A DNA stretch of 64,000 bases from Alisma plantago-aquatica (lineage: Eukaryota; Streptophyta; Magnoliopsida; Alismatales; Alismataceae): assembly GCA_963693085.1 (NCBI GenBank), contig OY856410.1:563307906-563371905 (forward strand), in the 5' to 3' direction. Under the pieces are notes generated by a model. It did no database searches and had not been told where the DNA came from. It saw only the letters and a program-made list of their open reading frames with translations. The position numbers and the translations under genes are program-made. Each line of letters begins with the position of its first letter. Position 1 is the first letter of the stretch. Shown piece after piece: positions 45,479 through 57,864 of this stretch.

Positions 45479-46639
45479 TAGGATCGAGCATGTCCTCAGG
45501 GTAAGAGTAGGCTCTAAATCATAGAGAGATGAGCTATGGGTAACAAAAAATTTTAGAAAGCCAACCATTACTGAGTTATTTCATTCTTATGGCAAAACTC
45601 TTATGGTATGTTTGTTTCAATCCTGAGATTCTATTTCCTCCCTTTTGTAACTAGAGTTGCATGGATTTGAATTCTTGCCAATGCCTTTTGATAGTAAAGG
45701 GCTCTCCATCTCAATAACTCACCCTTCCCTACGCTAGGTTGCTAGCCATACTCATACAACATCCCCTTGAGGGGTAGCTTTCACACCCTTCCTTTATTTT
45801 AGAGGGCCCTATGTTAGTGTGCTCAGGTAGGTTTCATGCTTTAAGTGTTTCCTACTCTCCCCAATTTCCCTCACCCACAAGTTGTCATAAGGACAGTGTT
45901 GCCCCAAGGGCCACTAATGTTAAATAATGTGGTTGCGTGAGCGTTGCTTGGGATTGCAGGTGGATACATTTGGCTTCAGGATTCCACTTACAGGAATGAC
46001 ATATCTGCGTTCATGAGTGCAGCAATACACCAGCTGTGGGGGATCCTTCGACATCTTATAGGCACAAGTCTCATTTTTTTTTTCATATCTCCTCTCAGGT
46101 TTGGGTGAGGGGTTTTTGCATGATTATCTGGTCGGCCAAGCCTCTTTTCATCCCAAAGCGGGATAATTAAACCTGGAAGGGGCAATTGTTTCCTTCTCAA
46201 GGGAGGTGATGATTTTTTTAGCTAGAACCGTCAGTTAGGGTGATTGGTCAGGAGTATGGCTCGGTAAAGTCCTCCAGTTTCCAGGGATTCCATAGACTTA
46301 GGATTGTTCCACACACAATGTTTTTCCAGAAGAATGAAATAAAACTATATTGTTATGCTTCTTGGTTTTACTATTATGTGTGTTAGTCGCTCATTTGTGC
46401 CTCTCTAGAAATGATAGCACTACAACATTTAGTGGGGGGACTAACAAGTCTAAGAACTGGCTAAGAAAAACTGCAACTTATAGCAAAATTTGTTTATCAT
46501 ACTTGATAGTGGCAGAAGAGAGAATATGCAGAAGTAAATTTTTGAAAATTTGGGTGATAAAATTGTACCTCTCATGCTCGTTTATGACTCCTCCCCAAAC
46601 TTATCATTCAACCTAACCCGGGGTGTCAAAATTGGAGTT
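45479..46639 (-). other. E5 noncoding stretch between the long frame and the polypurine tract
   Basis: No supported coding region. It includes pyrimidine-rich and low-complexity sequence. A plus-strand 88-codon frame (46350-46616) has no recognisable feature. Confidence 0.5.
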
Positions 46640-49600
46640 GGATGTATAAACGAGCTTTCTTTATTACTGTTGTTTGTTTGTGGTGGCCCACTTTGATTCG
46701 ACGAGCATGCTGGCGTATACCCCACTTAGCAGGTGGTATTGTTCATGTTGCATGGCCTCTACCTTCATATTCATTATTGCCAGGGTGATCATCCAGGCAA
46801 GACAATAGAAACTACAGTCATTTGACAGAGGTACTTACTGAGGGCTTCTATGGCAGAACTGTGTCTTCTTGAAGTCTTTGCCTTCTTTATGCTTGTACCC
46901 TTTTCCATGGTTTTTGAGCATCTCTACAACTACCTCAGTGCATGTGACTGACTTCTCTTCTGTAGGTGTCTTTGCAATAGTCATGTTAATTCTTTTATTG
47001 AGTGCAAAGGCTACATCTGAGCTATTGTAAAGAACTGCAGTCCTAGCTATAACACTGACTACTAACAGAGTCTAACGACTATCAGGTAGAATGGGCAAGA
47101 ATATGTAATCGGGTAGAGAGGTCGCCATATGTTGTAGAAGGTGGTCTTTTTCTCCTGACCTTTTATCCTTTAAGAAGTCATCTACTAAGAGGAAGTAGGC
47201 CATATGTACATTCGACATGTTGTCATTCAACAGTGCTTGGTAGGTTGACTGAAAGGTACCCTCCTATTTTCAAAGTATCTCTGAGGTCATCCTTTAGCAC
47301 ACAGATGCCATCCCTTTTGAAGACTACCAATGTCATGGTGGCACCTTCCTTCAAGAATCTCATTATCAACTATAGGGATTCTAGTGATAAGCTTTCATAG
47401 CTCCACCTATCAAAATCCTTGAAGAATGGCACTATTTCTTCTGTTGGTCCATCTGGTTTAATCTCTAGCATATACTCTTTCTATATCTCTCCTTCTTTGG
47501 GATCATGAGCTAAAGGTTGTTCTTTGTCATCTTTTTCCATGGGGGAGTGCTCTGTCTTGATCTCAGGTTGTTTCTCTACTTTGTCAGGAGTGTCGTCTAC
47601 CCAACATTCCTTTTAAGAAGATGCTCTAGCAAGCTCTTCTGGATCAATCCATATGGTTGTAAGTTTTTCCCTCCAGGTTTTCTTTTCAGGTAGAGGTATT
47701 TCTTAGTGAAGGCATCACCGGGTCTTTGAAGAAGTGACAATCATAAATAACCTCCATTGCATAGACACCACATAACCCATGTAGATCTTCTGTGTAGAGG
47801 TCTTGTAGTGGGACTCCCTTATTGATTGCTTCCATCATTATGAGCACCATGAAGGTGCCATCCCCTATTCCAACCTTTTCTTGAGGGACTTTTTTACAGA
47901 TAGAGAGTTGCTTCCCCATCCCTTTGTGTCTATTGTCTGCCATCTGTATAGCGCACTGAAGATGTAGTGGCACCTTTAAGATATCCCTTTCCTCCTTATT
48001 TTTTAAATCAAGGACGTGATGTCCAATTTAGCTGTGCAACAATTGAACACTATTGTACATCTCTCGTATAGGTTGATGAAAATCAGTGCCCAATGTTTTA
48101 CAATCCTTATAGGCAGGAGTACAAATTTCATCTCCTCCTTGCTCACTGCATGTTGCAGTTCTTTCACATAAGAAAATTTGTCATTTTTATCAAATAGTTG
48201 ACCTGCTAGATGCATGGTTCCGTTGAATACGGGTTGCATTTTGTCAGGATGCATAAATTCTTCAAGAAGAGTTTCACATAGTACTTTAAACATCTTCTTA
48301 TGTACTCATGCTCTTTTTAGAAAGATCCCTCTAAAAATGATCCATGTTAAGCGACCTTCCTTTGTTGTGGTAGAGAATATCAGTGCCCAGAAGGCTGTCA
48401 TTGAGTATGTCTGCTATGATATGGACATCTCTGCATGTGATTCTTGATAATGTTGTCATGTCCATGCCCACCATCTTGTAGGGTAGAGGAGGAGAAACAC
48501 TGAATGGTACATCATGGACCTGTGCGCTCTACTTTCTGACCGTCTCATTAGTGAAGAAAGAGGTGAGTCCACTTGCTTCATCTTTTGAGGTACCATCCCC
48601 TACTGTCTGCATTGTTGTGGGTTGGACCTCTGTAGCGGGAAGCTATTTCTCCAATGACGTTTAGTTTTCCGCATTGATTTCATTATTCGTGGATATCTCA
48701 GTAGTTAAGTTTTCTATTGGTTTGTTCTCTTCTAACATTTACTCTAATTATGTAGAATTGAGCGCAGCTAACGCCACAACCATCTTCCCGTCATAGAGTG
48801 AATCATCATGCTCGTACTGCATCCGGTCTTTGAAGAAATTGTTGTAGATCTCCATTCTAAAACTCATGTCGTCCAAGAACTTGTTGAGATCTCTTATGTC
48901 TAGTGATGTGAGATCTTCTATGGAAGTGCTTTCGTCTCTAACGACGATGAATGATCGAGGTTCCTTAGATGCAACCTTATCCTCTTCTAGGCTACTGTTT
49001 AAGTCAAACATTTTTGATAAGGCATTTTTTTTCTTTGTCTCGGCATCTTGATGAGGTTCTGACTATTGTGGTGCTTCTTTTGTAGGTGGTTCCACATTTG
49101 GGGTGGTATTCACATTGGTACTCTCATCCTTTAGAGCTATGCTTGCACCTGTCCCTCCTATGTCATCGTCGTCTTTGTCTGAGCTCGAGGGGCTTGAGAA
49201 AGCTTGTGATGTGGAAGGGCTGGTTAGATGCTTCGACCTCTTTCTTTGTCGCCAACCATCAATCTTTTAGCATTCTACATCAAGCTATCAGCGTTCCTCA
49301 TCTAAGCATTGATGTTCCTTCTTTAAGTCATCTAATGCTTCTCCATACCCCTTTTGCATCAGTTCTTTGTCTACTCTCATGGCATCTCATTCCTTTCTGA
49401 GGTCTGTCATTTCTTTAGTTAGAGTCTTCAAAGCCCCCATCATTGCATTCTGGGTGTTGATGACCCCTTGCATGACCTGGGGGAGTTCCTCAGTCTTCAC
49501 ATATAAACTATGTACCTACATAGTTAGTGTACACATGCTAGAGGTAATGTTGAAATTAATTTTGGAGGTATCCTGCATGTGTAACCACATGGCATCAAAT

Positions 49601-50940
49601 TTTTTCCCTGATACATCAACAAACATTTGTGGGCATTGGTGTTGCTACTCTACATGCATTGTTGATGGTGTTGTAGACGTTATAGGATCCTTAGGTTGTG
49701 GAGCTGGCTTGTTTCATGTAAGATCAACATGGGTTGCTTGGGCAGAGGTGCTCACCTTCGGTTGCTCTGGTACTTGCAACGCCACTCTTGGGATCATGGG
49801 GTTGGGTGCAACCTTAGGGTCTTCACATGCTTGAAGGGGTTCTTTCTCAACTGCTAAATGTCGTTTTCCTTTAGTGGCTTCGAGATGTGCCATGTCACCT
49901 CCTTCATTCATTGCCACTTCAAGTTGGTCTTCCTCATTTACTGCCATCTCTCCAGGAATGTGTGGTGAGGGTATATTTGGGGTGGTAGACTTATCTGACG
50001 CTTTCTTCTTTCTCTTCCTTATCACCAGTTTCTTTCTTTTCTCTAGCTTTTGCATCTCCATTTGTGAAATCCTATCCCTCACATCCTTCTCACCAGTAGT
50101 TGATGATGGGCCTGTGGCTGTGCTGATATAACCTGAGTACATCTTATCCACATCCTCCTGTGTGGGCTGTAGCTTGTGGGCATCATAATATGCCATCTTC
50201 GGGAGGGGTAGAAGTACCTTGGAGCATCTTTATTTGTAGAAAAGTTTGTTGCCTTTCTGTTCCAGAATGCTTGTGTTGATGAGTGATTTAATGTCAATCT
50301 TTGTATGTCCCTTGGTCCTCTTGTATTTCATCAACAAGTCTGTATCCATAAAGTGATAGGCTATTCTAGTTATCTGGCTTCCCATGTAGAATTCTTTCGT
50401 TTGCTTTGCTTCCCCTCCCACTACGGTTTATAGCCTCTCGATTAGTAGTCTTTCAATGTTTACCAGTTTCTTGTTGAGCATGGGCTATATTTGAAATAGG
50501 TCCCCCTTAGTCACTCCTCTGGTTTCTGATCTCGTGAAGACTATGTTGGTGGTTATTTTCTTCACCACTCGGATAAAGCAAGAGGTGATGAGAGTTGTCT
50601 TTGAGTTCTTTAAATTATGCTCATGTTCTCCGGTTAGCTTCTCCCTCATCTTGTGAATGTTGTATCGAATAAAATCTTTTTCATCCCACGTAGCTGAGCA
50701 GGCTTGTGCTTATTTAGTTGTCTTGGTGAATATGGTATTTAGCATGGCCTCAATAATCACATGAGTCTTCCCTCGTATTCTTACTTCTAGTTTGAAGTCT
50801 TCACTTCCCTTCTTGCATTCACCATCACTGATGGGGAGTTGTCCTAATGATGACATGGACTCTGCCGTCAACTAAGTTAGTGAGGGAGCTTCTGATGTAC
50901 ATAGGGTTCACAGATTGGCACCTTCCAAGAAGTTGATAAC
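46640..50940 (-). pseudogene. Decayed long frame of E5 with Ulp1/C48-like C-terminus (main part)
   Basis: On the minus strand one frame can be followed with about 20 stops. An N-terminal part has FLEGANL, ACSATWDEKDFIRYNIHKMR and MLNKKLVNIERLLIERL, including an open run 50421-50230. A charged linker (50196-49714; KLEKRKKLVIRKRKKK) follows, then a helical stretch near 49400-49250 (EMTDLRKE, ALDDLKKEHQCLDEE). An acidic region (49011-48748) precedes a C-terminal part with MKFVLLPIRIVKHWALIFIN (about 48130-48070) and LHGLCGVYAMEVIYDC (about 47770-47725). The His-Trp and Cys blocks, in that order, recall the H...C core of Ulp1 (C48) peptidases, but Asp and Gln could not be placed. It sits where Athila-type elements carry an env-like frame. 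Function unknown. Confidence 0.45.
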
Positions 50941-52435
50941 TGACATGCTTGAGCCATGCGTTAAATGCAAGTGCACATATCGAAGTAATATAGGCCTTGT
51001 GAGGCTCGAGTCAAATTCAGAGAAATGTAAATTTCAGTAGACTACTACTAACTGGTTGCGATCAGCTAGACCGATTGGAAAAGTTGATTGTTGGTTTTTG
51101 ACACAAGAAAAATAAAACAAAGAGAAAACCAAAGCGAGCGATGATTAAATGTTTGGTTTAATCAAATGGAATGGGAATCCTTAGGATTACAGTTTCACCA
51201 CAAAGTCTCACCACATGCAATTCTACACAACTAACATAACTCGTCCCTTATCCTGGATAGAGGCTTGTAGTTAGAATTGCTCGCTTCCATGATGCAATCT
51301 ACTACCTAGTTCTAGGTCAGTTCCACGTCAGTAGTAACTTATACCCTAGATCTAAGTGCATTAATTAATACTCTGGGTATCCACCATTAACCGTACATTA
51401 CCATGTCTTGGAATTTATAGGCTAATGTGTTAATTGTGCCTTTCCAACCACTAGTCCCCCGTCAAGAGCAATTAACAATATTATAAATCAACTATGGTGA
51501 TCAAGCATAGCAAATTGCGATAGAAACACGATAACATATCCAGGAAAAATGAGAAGAATTATGATAATCAATGGAAAATTGTCATACAGTGATTCCCCGG
51601 GCTACTCCCAGTCCTAAGGACAATGGGGATTAGCCCCACATGTTCATCTCAACGATACACATGGAGAAGAAAGAGGAAAACATGGGGAAATGAATGAAAA
51701 TATGATGTAACCCGTGAAACGGAGAAGATTTGGATGATCCTTGGTGCGTGACGTGTGTTCTACAACCTTCCGGCAGTAGAATTGTCCATCTGCGTCTCTA
51801 GAATCCTCCGAGGCATAGCTCTGGGGTCCGTTATTCACTCTCCTCTCCTTCGGGACTTGTGCAGCAGAATAGAATGTGATACCCCAATTTGGACCATCTT
51901 TCTTTAGGTATAGGTGTGACTTACAGCCGCCAAAAGATCGTAGCCGTTTGATTGTGATGATTGAACAAAAAATTCTAACCTAACGATGTCGATACTATAG
52001 ACAGATGTGTCGATAGTATCTACACCTTAGGGAACTCACACTTCCTGTGTCTGGTCGATAGTAGAGACATCTGCTTGCTCTAAATCGGGGTTCCCTTGTT
52101 GACTTCTCGATACCATTGACAGATGTGTCGACGGCATCGACAAGGTGCGATCTCTCGATGTCATCCACTGATGGGTTGTCGATAGCAGCGACGAAGTGTC
52201 GATGGTATCGACACTTCGTGGAACAGTAGGTACCTGAAAAAGAGAGAAAAACACAAATTAGTCTATATGATTTAGTAATTCATTCAAAATAGGATAAAAT
52301 AAGATCAATTTGATGCACAAAGTGTTTATAGGCTAAAGAAAGTGAATCATGCTATTATAGTCACAAAAATGAAAAATAATCACACAAAACAAATATGAAA
52401 TTATCCTATAGATACGACTCAAAATCTCTACATCA
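50941..52435 (-). repeat. E4 3' LTR (left, full length)
   Basis: It begins TGACATGCTTGAGCC and ends CTCTACATCA on the plus strand, 1495 bp. It contains a block of GTCGATAGTATCGAC-like words at 51985-52215 that is missing from the right LTR. Confidence 0.9.
51985..52215. repeat. Palindromic GTCGATA-N-TATCGAC words in the E4 LTR
   Basis: Variants include GTCGATACTATAGAC, GTGTCGATAGTATCTAC, CTCGATACCATTGACA, GTCGACGGCATCGAC and GTGTCGATGGTATCGACAC. Each can form a 6-8 bp hairpin. The same word family recurs at 54220-54400 in the internal part. Confidence 0.85.
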
Positions 52436-54688
52436 AACTCCCCTAAGCTTGAATCTTGCTCGTCCCCGAGCAAAAAAACTATAAAATCTGATTGAGAGGG
52501 TCAACTAAAGAACATAATCACAAAAATGATATCTCAGTATCATTCCCGCCTGCCACATACCGACCCTCACCAACCATAGAACGATAACTACCCTTTAGGC
52601 AACAATAATCGTTCATGAAAGATGTCCACCCCAAAATCAACAAACACTATCAAATAAAGCAGTTAATATAATAAAATCATCCAGTTTAGGATTGGTTGTA
52701 TCTTGTGATCTCCTATCTACATTGCTCATTTTTCTAACTACCATCTAAATGGAAGCAAATCTCCTGATACACATGAATGAGGAGAAAATCATGGGTGGCC
52801 TACCACTTAGAGCAACGGGTGGATGGAATAGGCGGATGTGGAATAAATGGAAGTACATTACAGTCAATCATGCAATACAAAAACAATAACCTATGATGAT
52901 GCAAATGCAGATGATAATGATCCTAATGCTAACATTTTTGGTGAAATGATGCATGCACTATCATTCCATCTCAGAGTGAGATGGAATATCTAAGAAAAGC
53001 GCATCATGTGCCCATTCTTCTTAATGTATAGGTGAAAACATGTTCCTTTCCCCCTCTTCTTCTTGATTACTCCTTAATCCTTTTTTATATTTTTTTCAAG
53101 CCCTCTTTTCATAAACGATATGAATTGTTTTTCGGGCTTCCTTCTTTTTACATAACTTGTACATTTGATGCATTCTATTAGGAGGGTATGGAACCAGTTC
53201 ACCACCTTTAATGTTTTTATAAGAACATATAGACACATGATGTACTATATGCTCAAAAGATGCGAATGCAACTACTATGACATGCACCTAAGGATAAAGT
53301 GCATGGATGACTAATCTATCTGTTTTTTTTCTCATTCTCATGCAAAACTATGCAAAAATAACTGTAATGCAAGACCTATCTACATGGGATGCAATCAAAG
53401 AGTGAAAGACACTAATGTGCTCACAGTTCTTATGGTGGAGTGTGAATGACATTGCGGTGGATCAGATCACAAGACTAATTGATAGAACCTTCAGAAAGAA
53501 TTATATGTCCCTGCTTACTGATTTGTGTACAAGTTAATCAAGGGATTTCTTCCTCTCACTTAAAATTAAAGTCATGTTAATGTTTGGTCAGTTTAAGCTC
53601 AACATCTATATCAATCCTCTTAACATGAACCATAAGGATACACAATCATGTTCATATGTTTTAAAGTCGACCTACCCAATCAGATTCACAAGTGATGTCC
53701 TAAAGTTCTTACAAGACAAGCTTACAATTTCTTAAAGATTTTCATTTATATTTTGTTTGCTCACATGCTCCCGAGGTGAAAACATAAGATGGCATGTATT
53801 GCATTACAACTCCACTGATTACACTAGATAGATAGTGGATCCTAGAAAAATAGTAAATCCTAGAAATAAAAACAACTAATATTTCAAAAGTAAAAGCAAC
53901 ATAAATAAGTAAATAAAAACTAAGATAGAGGGCTGTTCCAACACCCCCCTAAGCTTGAATATGACTATGGCGTCATAGTCAACATTCCCACTTAAGAGGT
54001 GGAACAACGATACGATTCACTTTGAAATGTGGTGAAGATGGATGGTTGGATTCTCAAGTGGACCAAGGGATGCTTGCTATCTCCCTCTTTTTGGTGGCCC
54101 ACTTTTGTGTCTTAGTGGTTCTAAGACATGACTCGCTTCATCCTTCTTTGCTCTGCAAAAATGGTGCAAAAAAATCTCATTTCGACACCTTTCACGACCT
54201 ATTTTCTATAGCTGTCTTGCAGGTGTCAATACTATCGACAGGGGTGTCGATAGTATCGATGGTTACTGATAAAAACACACATGTGTAGAGAACTCGATAC
54301 TATCGACACTAGGGTCGATAGTATTGACTCTTGCTCAGTGTTTACTAATCCAAACTCGATACTATAGATACGGGTGTCGATAGTATCGACCGTAAAAGTT
54401 CTGCACACTTCAAAACACGAGTCAGGGTACCATTTTTTACAAAAATTATCAAAACCTAAGCAAAAACTAAGTACATAAACATAAAACAACATAACCAAAC
54501 ATAAAAAACACATAACCAAACATAAAATAAACCTAAGGTTGGGTTGCCTCCCAACAAACGCCCTTGTTTAATGTCCTAGGCTTGACATAAGGATACCTTT
54601 AACTTGGGTTGTCAAGGGATGTCTCTAATGATTCATTTGGCAATTTGAATTCAACTCTATCATCACCAATCCCAAGTGTCAAGTAACC
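52436..54688 (-). other. E4 internal noncoding region
   Basis: A polypurine tract (52436-52447; minus strand TTAGGGGAGTT) is followed by AT-rich sequence without a supported gene. pol genes would be expected here in an autonomous relative. It contains the second cluster of GTCGATA words. Confidence 0.7.
54220..54400. repeat. Palindromic GTCGATA words, internal cluster of E4
   Basis: It includes ATACTATCGACAGGGGTGTC, GTCGATAGTATCGATGG, CTCGATACTATCGACAC, GGGTCGATAGTATTGAC and GGGTGTCGATAGTATCGACC. The paired arrangement, complement then forward word, repeats with period of about 70 bp. Confidence 0.9.
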
Positions 54689-56958
54689 TCACCCAATGGC
54701 AGTGATTACATCAGTCGTAGCTTGGAACGGACTTCCCAATAGCATCTCACATCCTTCTAGCTCATTCATGTCCATGACCACAAAGTCAATAGGGAAGATG
54801 AATTTGTCGAATTTGACTAGCACGTCCTTGCATATACCTTGTGGCTTCACAATGGATCCATCCACCAACTCAATTGTCATGGAAGTTTGTGTTGGCTTCT
54901 TCAATCCCAGCTTTTGAAAAGTGGCAAGTGGCATACGATTAATGCCTGCTCCTGAATCACATTGTGCTTGTGGAAAATGTTGGCCTTCTATGGAAGATGT
55001 GATGTAGAAACATCCTGGATCTTTCCTCTTCTTTGGCAGTATTCCTTGGATTATAGAACTTACTATTTCATCAACACACACAACATCTGTATCTTTGATC
55101 CATCATTTCTTGTTGATGATGTCTTTCATGAATCTTCCATATGAAGGAATTTGCTCCATAGCCTCTACCAATGGAATGTTAATGTGGAGCTTCCGGAAGA
55201 TCTCAAGAAATTTCTTGAAGTGCATTTGTTGTTTCCTCAGCTTCAGACTATCTAGGAATGGCACTCTTGGCTCCTTTATGCACTTGTGCGATGGAATATA
55301 TGGAACTTTAGGGGTCTCCTCCCCTAAGCTTGCTTCAATGCCACCTTCTAAGATAGGATTTGGCACATCATCCGTGGATGGCATGACTTGTGCCTGCATC
55401 TCCTTATTGATAGTGGCTGCTCCACTATGAAGTAAAGCTTTCACCTGCTCTTCTGGCATAGGAGTCTCTTCAAAAATATGAGATGTGGGCACGACAGTGG
55501 TGGAATCTTGGAGTGATTTGACTAGCGTCCTACATCCTCCTGGAAATCCATACAAACTGCGAGGGTATGGATTTTTGGGTTTATCCTCCAAGTCTATATG
55601 CATAATAATCCGCTCATGTATCTCCTCAATAGGAAGCTCTGGCCCCTTTTTGACTGATATATATTTAACCTACTGATGTGGTTGAGCGGGCTCTGCATTC
55701 CCAGCTGGTTTTTGTTGAGTGATTTGCTTCATGACAGCCACCTCAGTTGCAATTTGGGTTATGGTCATCTCTAGCGTCCTCAGTTGTACATCATGGCTCT
55801 GTAGAGTTTGCCCGAACTGATTCATAAACTCTCCTTGTGACTTAAGTTGCTTGCCGAATGTGCTCATCAATTCTTAGTTTTGCTTCACCACCTGGCTGAG
55901 CAATTCATTGTTCTTTTCCTCTAGGCTAGGCTGCGGCTTCTGGTCCGGATCCTACAAAAAGTTGTTTGGATCCTTCTAAGAAAATTTCTTGTCCTTCCTC
56001 CACGAATAATAATTGTTCCCGTAGCCTTGTTGGCGCATGAACTTTTCCTATGCTACATCATCAGATCCATCGTCATCTTTTGCTAGAAGTCTCTTCGCTA
56101 TCAAATCCATCTTCTCATTTAATTCTTTAATGGCTTTAGCATCCCCTACAACTTTGACATGTTCTGGTGCGTCTCTTTCACCCCAAGATTGCTTCTTAGC
56201 CACAATTTTTAAAATCTCTCGACACTTGGAGCCTTTGTTGTTTAGAAAGAAACCTGTTCCCATTGAGTCTATATTACTCCCATCATGTTTGTTAAGGGCA
56301 AAATAAAAGATCTCGCTTGGGTTTCTAAATCCAACCCATGATGTGGGCATTTTTGCAGCATGATATTGAAGCGTTCCCAAGTCTCCGAGTATGTCTCACC
56401 GGCTTACAATTTGAAGTTGTGGATCCTCCTTACGAGATCATTTATCTTTTTGGGCGGAAAATACCTTTCAAAGAACACCTCAATCATCATATCCCAAGAT
56501 TAGACATATTCATCATCCAGTTTATAAAGCCACTCCCTTGCGTTGCCTCCTAAAGAGGATGGGAATAATTTCAGATAAATGGCCTCCTGTGGGAACATGT
56601 CTACCTTCACCATATCACAGTTCTCCACAAAGGAGCTGATGTGGGCTACCAGTTCTTCATTTTTGAGTCCATGGAATGCCTGCGACTTGACCAATTGATT
56701 AAGCCCTGGATCAATCGTGTAACTGGGTATGTTGATATCTTGTTTCTTGATTGGCCCCTTCTGTGTAGAGGAAGAAGAAGCTTTGATCTTCTCCCAAATG
56801 GTCTGCTCCTCTGGGTCTATATTGTTATCACCCATTGTAGAAGCTTCAGGTATTGGTTCAACGTTCTTTGGTGGCGTATTGATCAACTCATCTTCGTCAC
56901 TTGATTGCGGAGTATCAGATGTTGATTTGTCATAATTTGTACTCCGCGTCCTCACCAT
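54689..56958 (-). pseudogene. E4 gag-protease pseudogene
   Basis: The start MVRTRSTNYDKSTSD (56958) leads into the gag capsid region with MFPQEAIYLKLFPSSLGGNA and REWLYKL (to 56500). Further gag pieces (56380-56048; 55870-55670 with a helical SQGEFMNQFGQTLQSHDVQL stretch) and a linker (55603-55103) follow. The protease part is 55081-54689, with RKDPGCFYI, the active site CDSGAGINRMPL, and LGSPFQATTDVITAIG. The protease Asp is kept. The pieces lie in different frames separated by stops, so the product is not continuous. The motif set is that of Athila-type elements. Confidence 0.85.
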
Positions 56959-57119
56959 GCACTAGTACCTAGAATATGAAAAATCAAGTAAGTAAAATGC
57001 TAGAATAAATGAAAATTTGAAGGATAAGCAATTGATTTCAAAAAGAAAATTTAAAATTGCAGTAAAAAGTGGCCTAGAATGGCCGCTCACAGCACTCGTA
57101 GTGCTGAAATTCGTCGTTT

Positions 57120-57136
57120 CCCCGGCAATAGTGCCA
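57120..57136 (-). other. Primer-binding site of E4
   Basis: The minus strand reads TGGCACTATTGCCGGGG, close to the TGGCGCCGTTGCCGGGG site shared by many Athila/Tat elements. It lies six bases from the LTR end. Confidence 0.85.
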
Positions 57137-57142
57137 AAAACT

Positions 57143-57864
57143 TGACACGCTTGAGCCGTGCGTTAAACACAAGTGCACATATCAAAGTAATATAGGCCTT
57201 GTGAGGCCCGAGTCAAACTCAGGGAAACGTAAATTTTAGTAGACTACTACTAACTAGTTGCGATCAGTTAGACATATTGGAAAAGTTGATTGTTGGTTTT
57301 TGACACAAGAAAAATAAAACAAAGAGAAAACCAAAGCAAGCGATGATTAAATGTTTGGTTTAATCAAATGGAATGGGAATCCTTAGGATTACAATTTCAC
57401 CACGAAGTCTCACTGCATGCAATTCTACACAACTAACATAACTCATCCCTTATCCTAGATAGAGGCATGTAGTCAGAATTGCTCGCTTCCGCGATGCAAT
57501 CCACTACCTAGTTCTAGGTCAGTTCCACGTCAGTAGTAACTTATACCCTAGATCTAAGTGCATTAATTAATACTCTAGGTATCCACAATTAACCATACAT
57601 TACCTTGTCTAAGGAATTTATAGGCTAATGTGTTAATCGTGCCTTTCCAACCACTAATCCTCCGTCAAGAGCAATTAACAATATTAGAAATCAACTATGG
57701 TGATCAAGCATAGCAAATTGCGATAGAATAAGATCAATTTGATGCACAAAGTGTTTATAGGCTAAAGAAAGTGAATCATGCTATTATAGTCACAAAAATG
57801 ACAAATAATCACACAAAACAAATATGAAATCAGCCTATAGATATGACTCAAAATCTCTGCATCA
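57143..57864 (-). repeat. E4 5' LTR (right), with internal deletion
   Basis: Its outer parts match the left LTR closely, but about 770 bp corresponding to roughly 51530-52298 are missing; the join reads GCGATAGAATAAGATC. The missing part holds the palindromic words and probably the promoter. Confidence 0.9.

Larger units (their letters stand above)
50941..57864 (-). mobile_element. E4: non-autonomous Athila-like element (gag-protease only)
   Basis: LTRs at 50941-52435 and 57143-57864 are flanked by perfect ATAAC duplications (50936-50940, 57865-57869). The PBS TGGCACTATTGCCGGGG next to the right LTR and a polypurine tract next to the left LTR fix the minus orientation. Between them, only gag and aspartic protease similarity is seen (56958-54689). 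RT, RNase H and integrase are absent; 52436-54688 is noncoding. It would have depended on enzymes from another element. It splits the long frame of E5. Confidence 0.9.

Noticed and set aside
49086..49834. Plus-strand open frames of 104 and 155 codons
   Set aside because: They are antisense to the decayed minus-strand frame of E5, which shows coherent charged and helical segments.
54696..56935. Plus-strand open frames across this interval
   Set aside because: They are antisense to E4 gag-protease, where retropepsin and gag motifs are clear on the minus strand.
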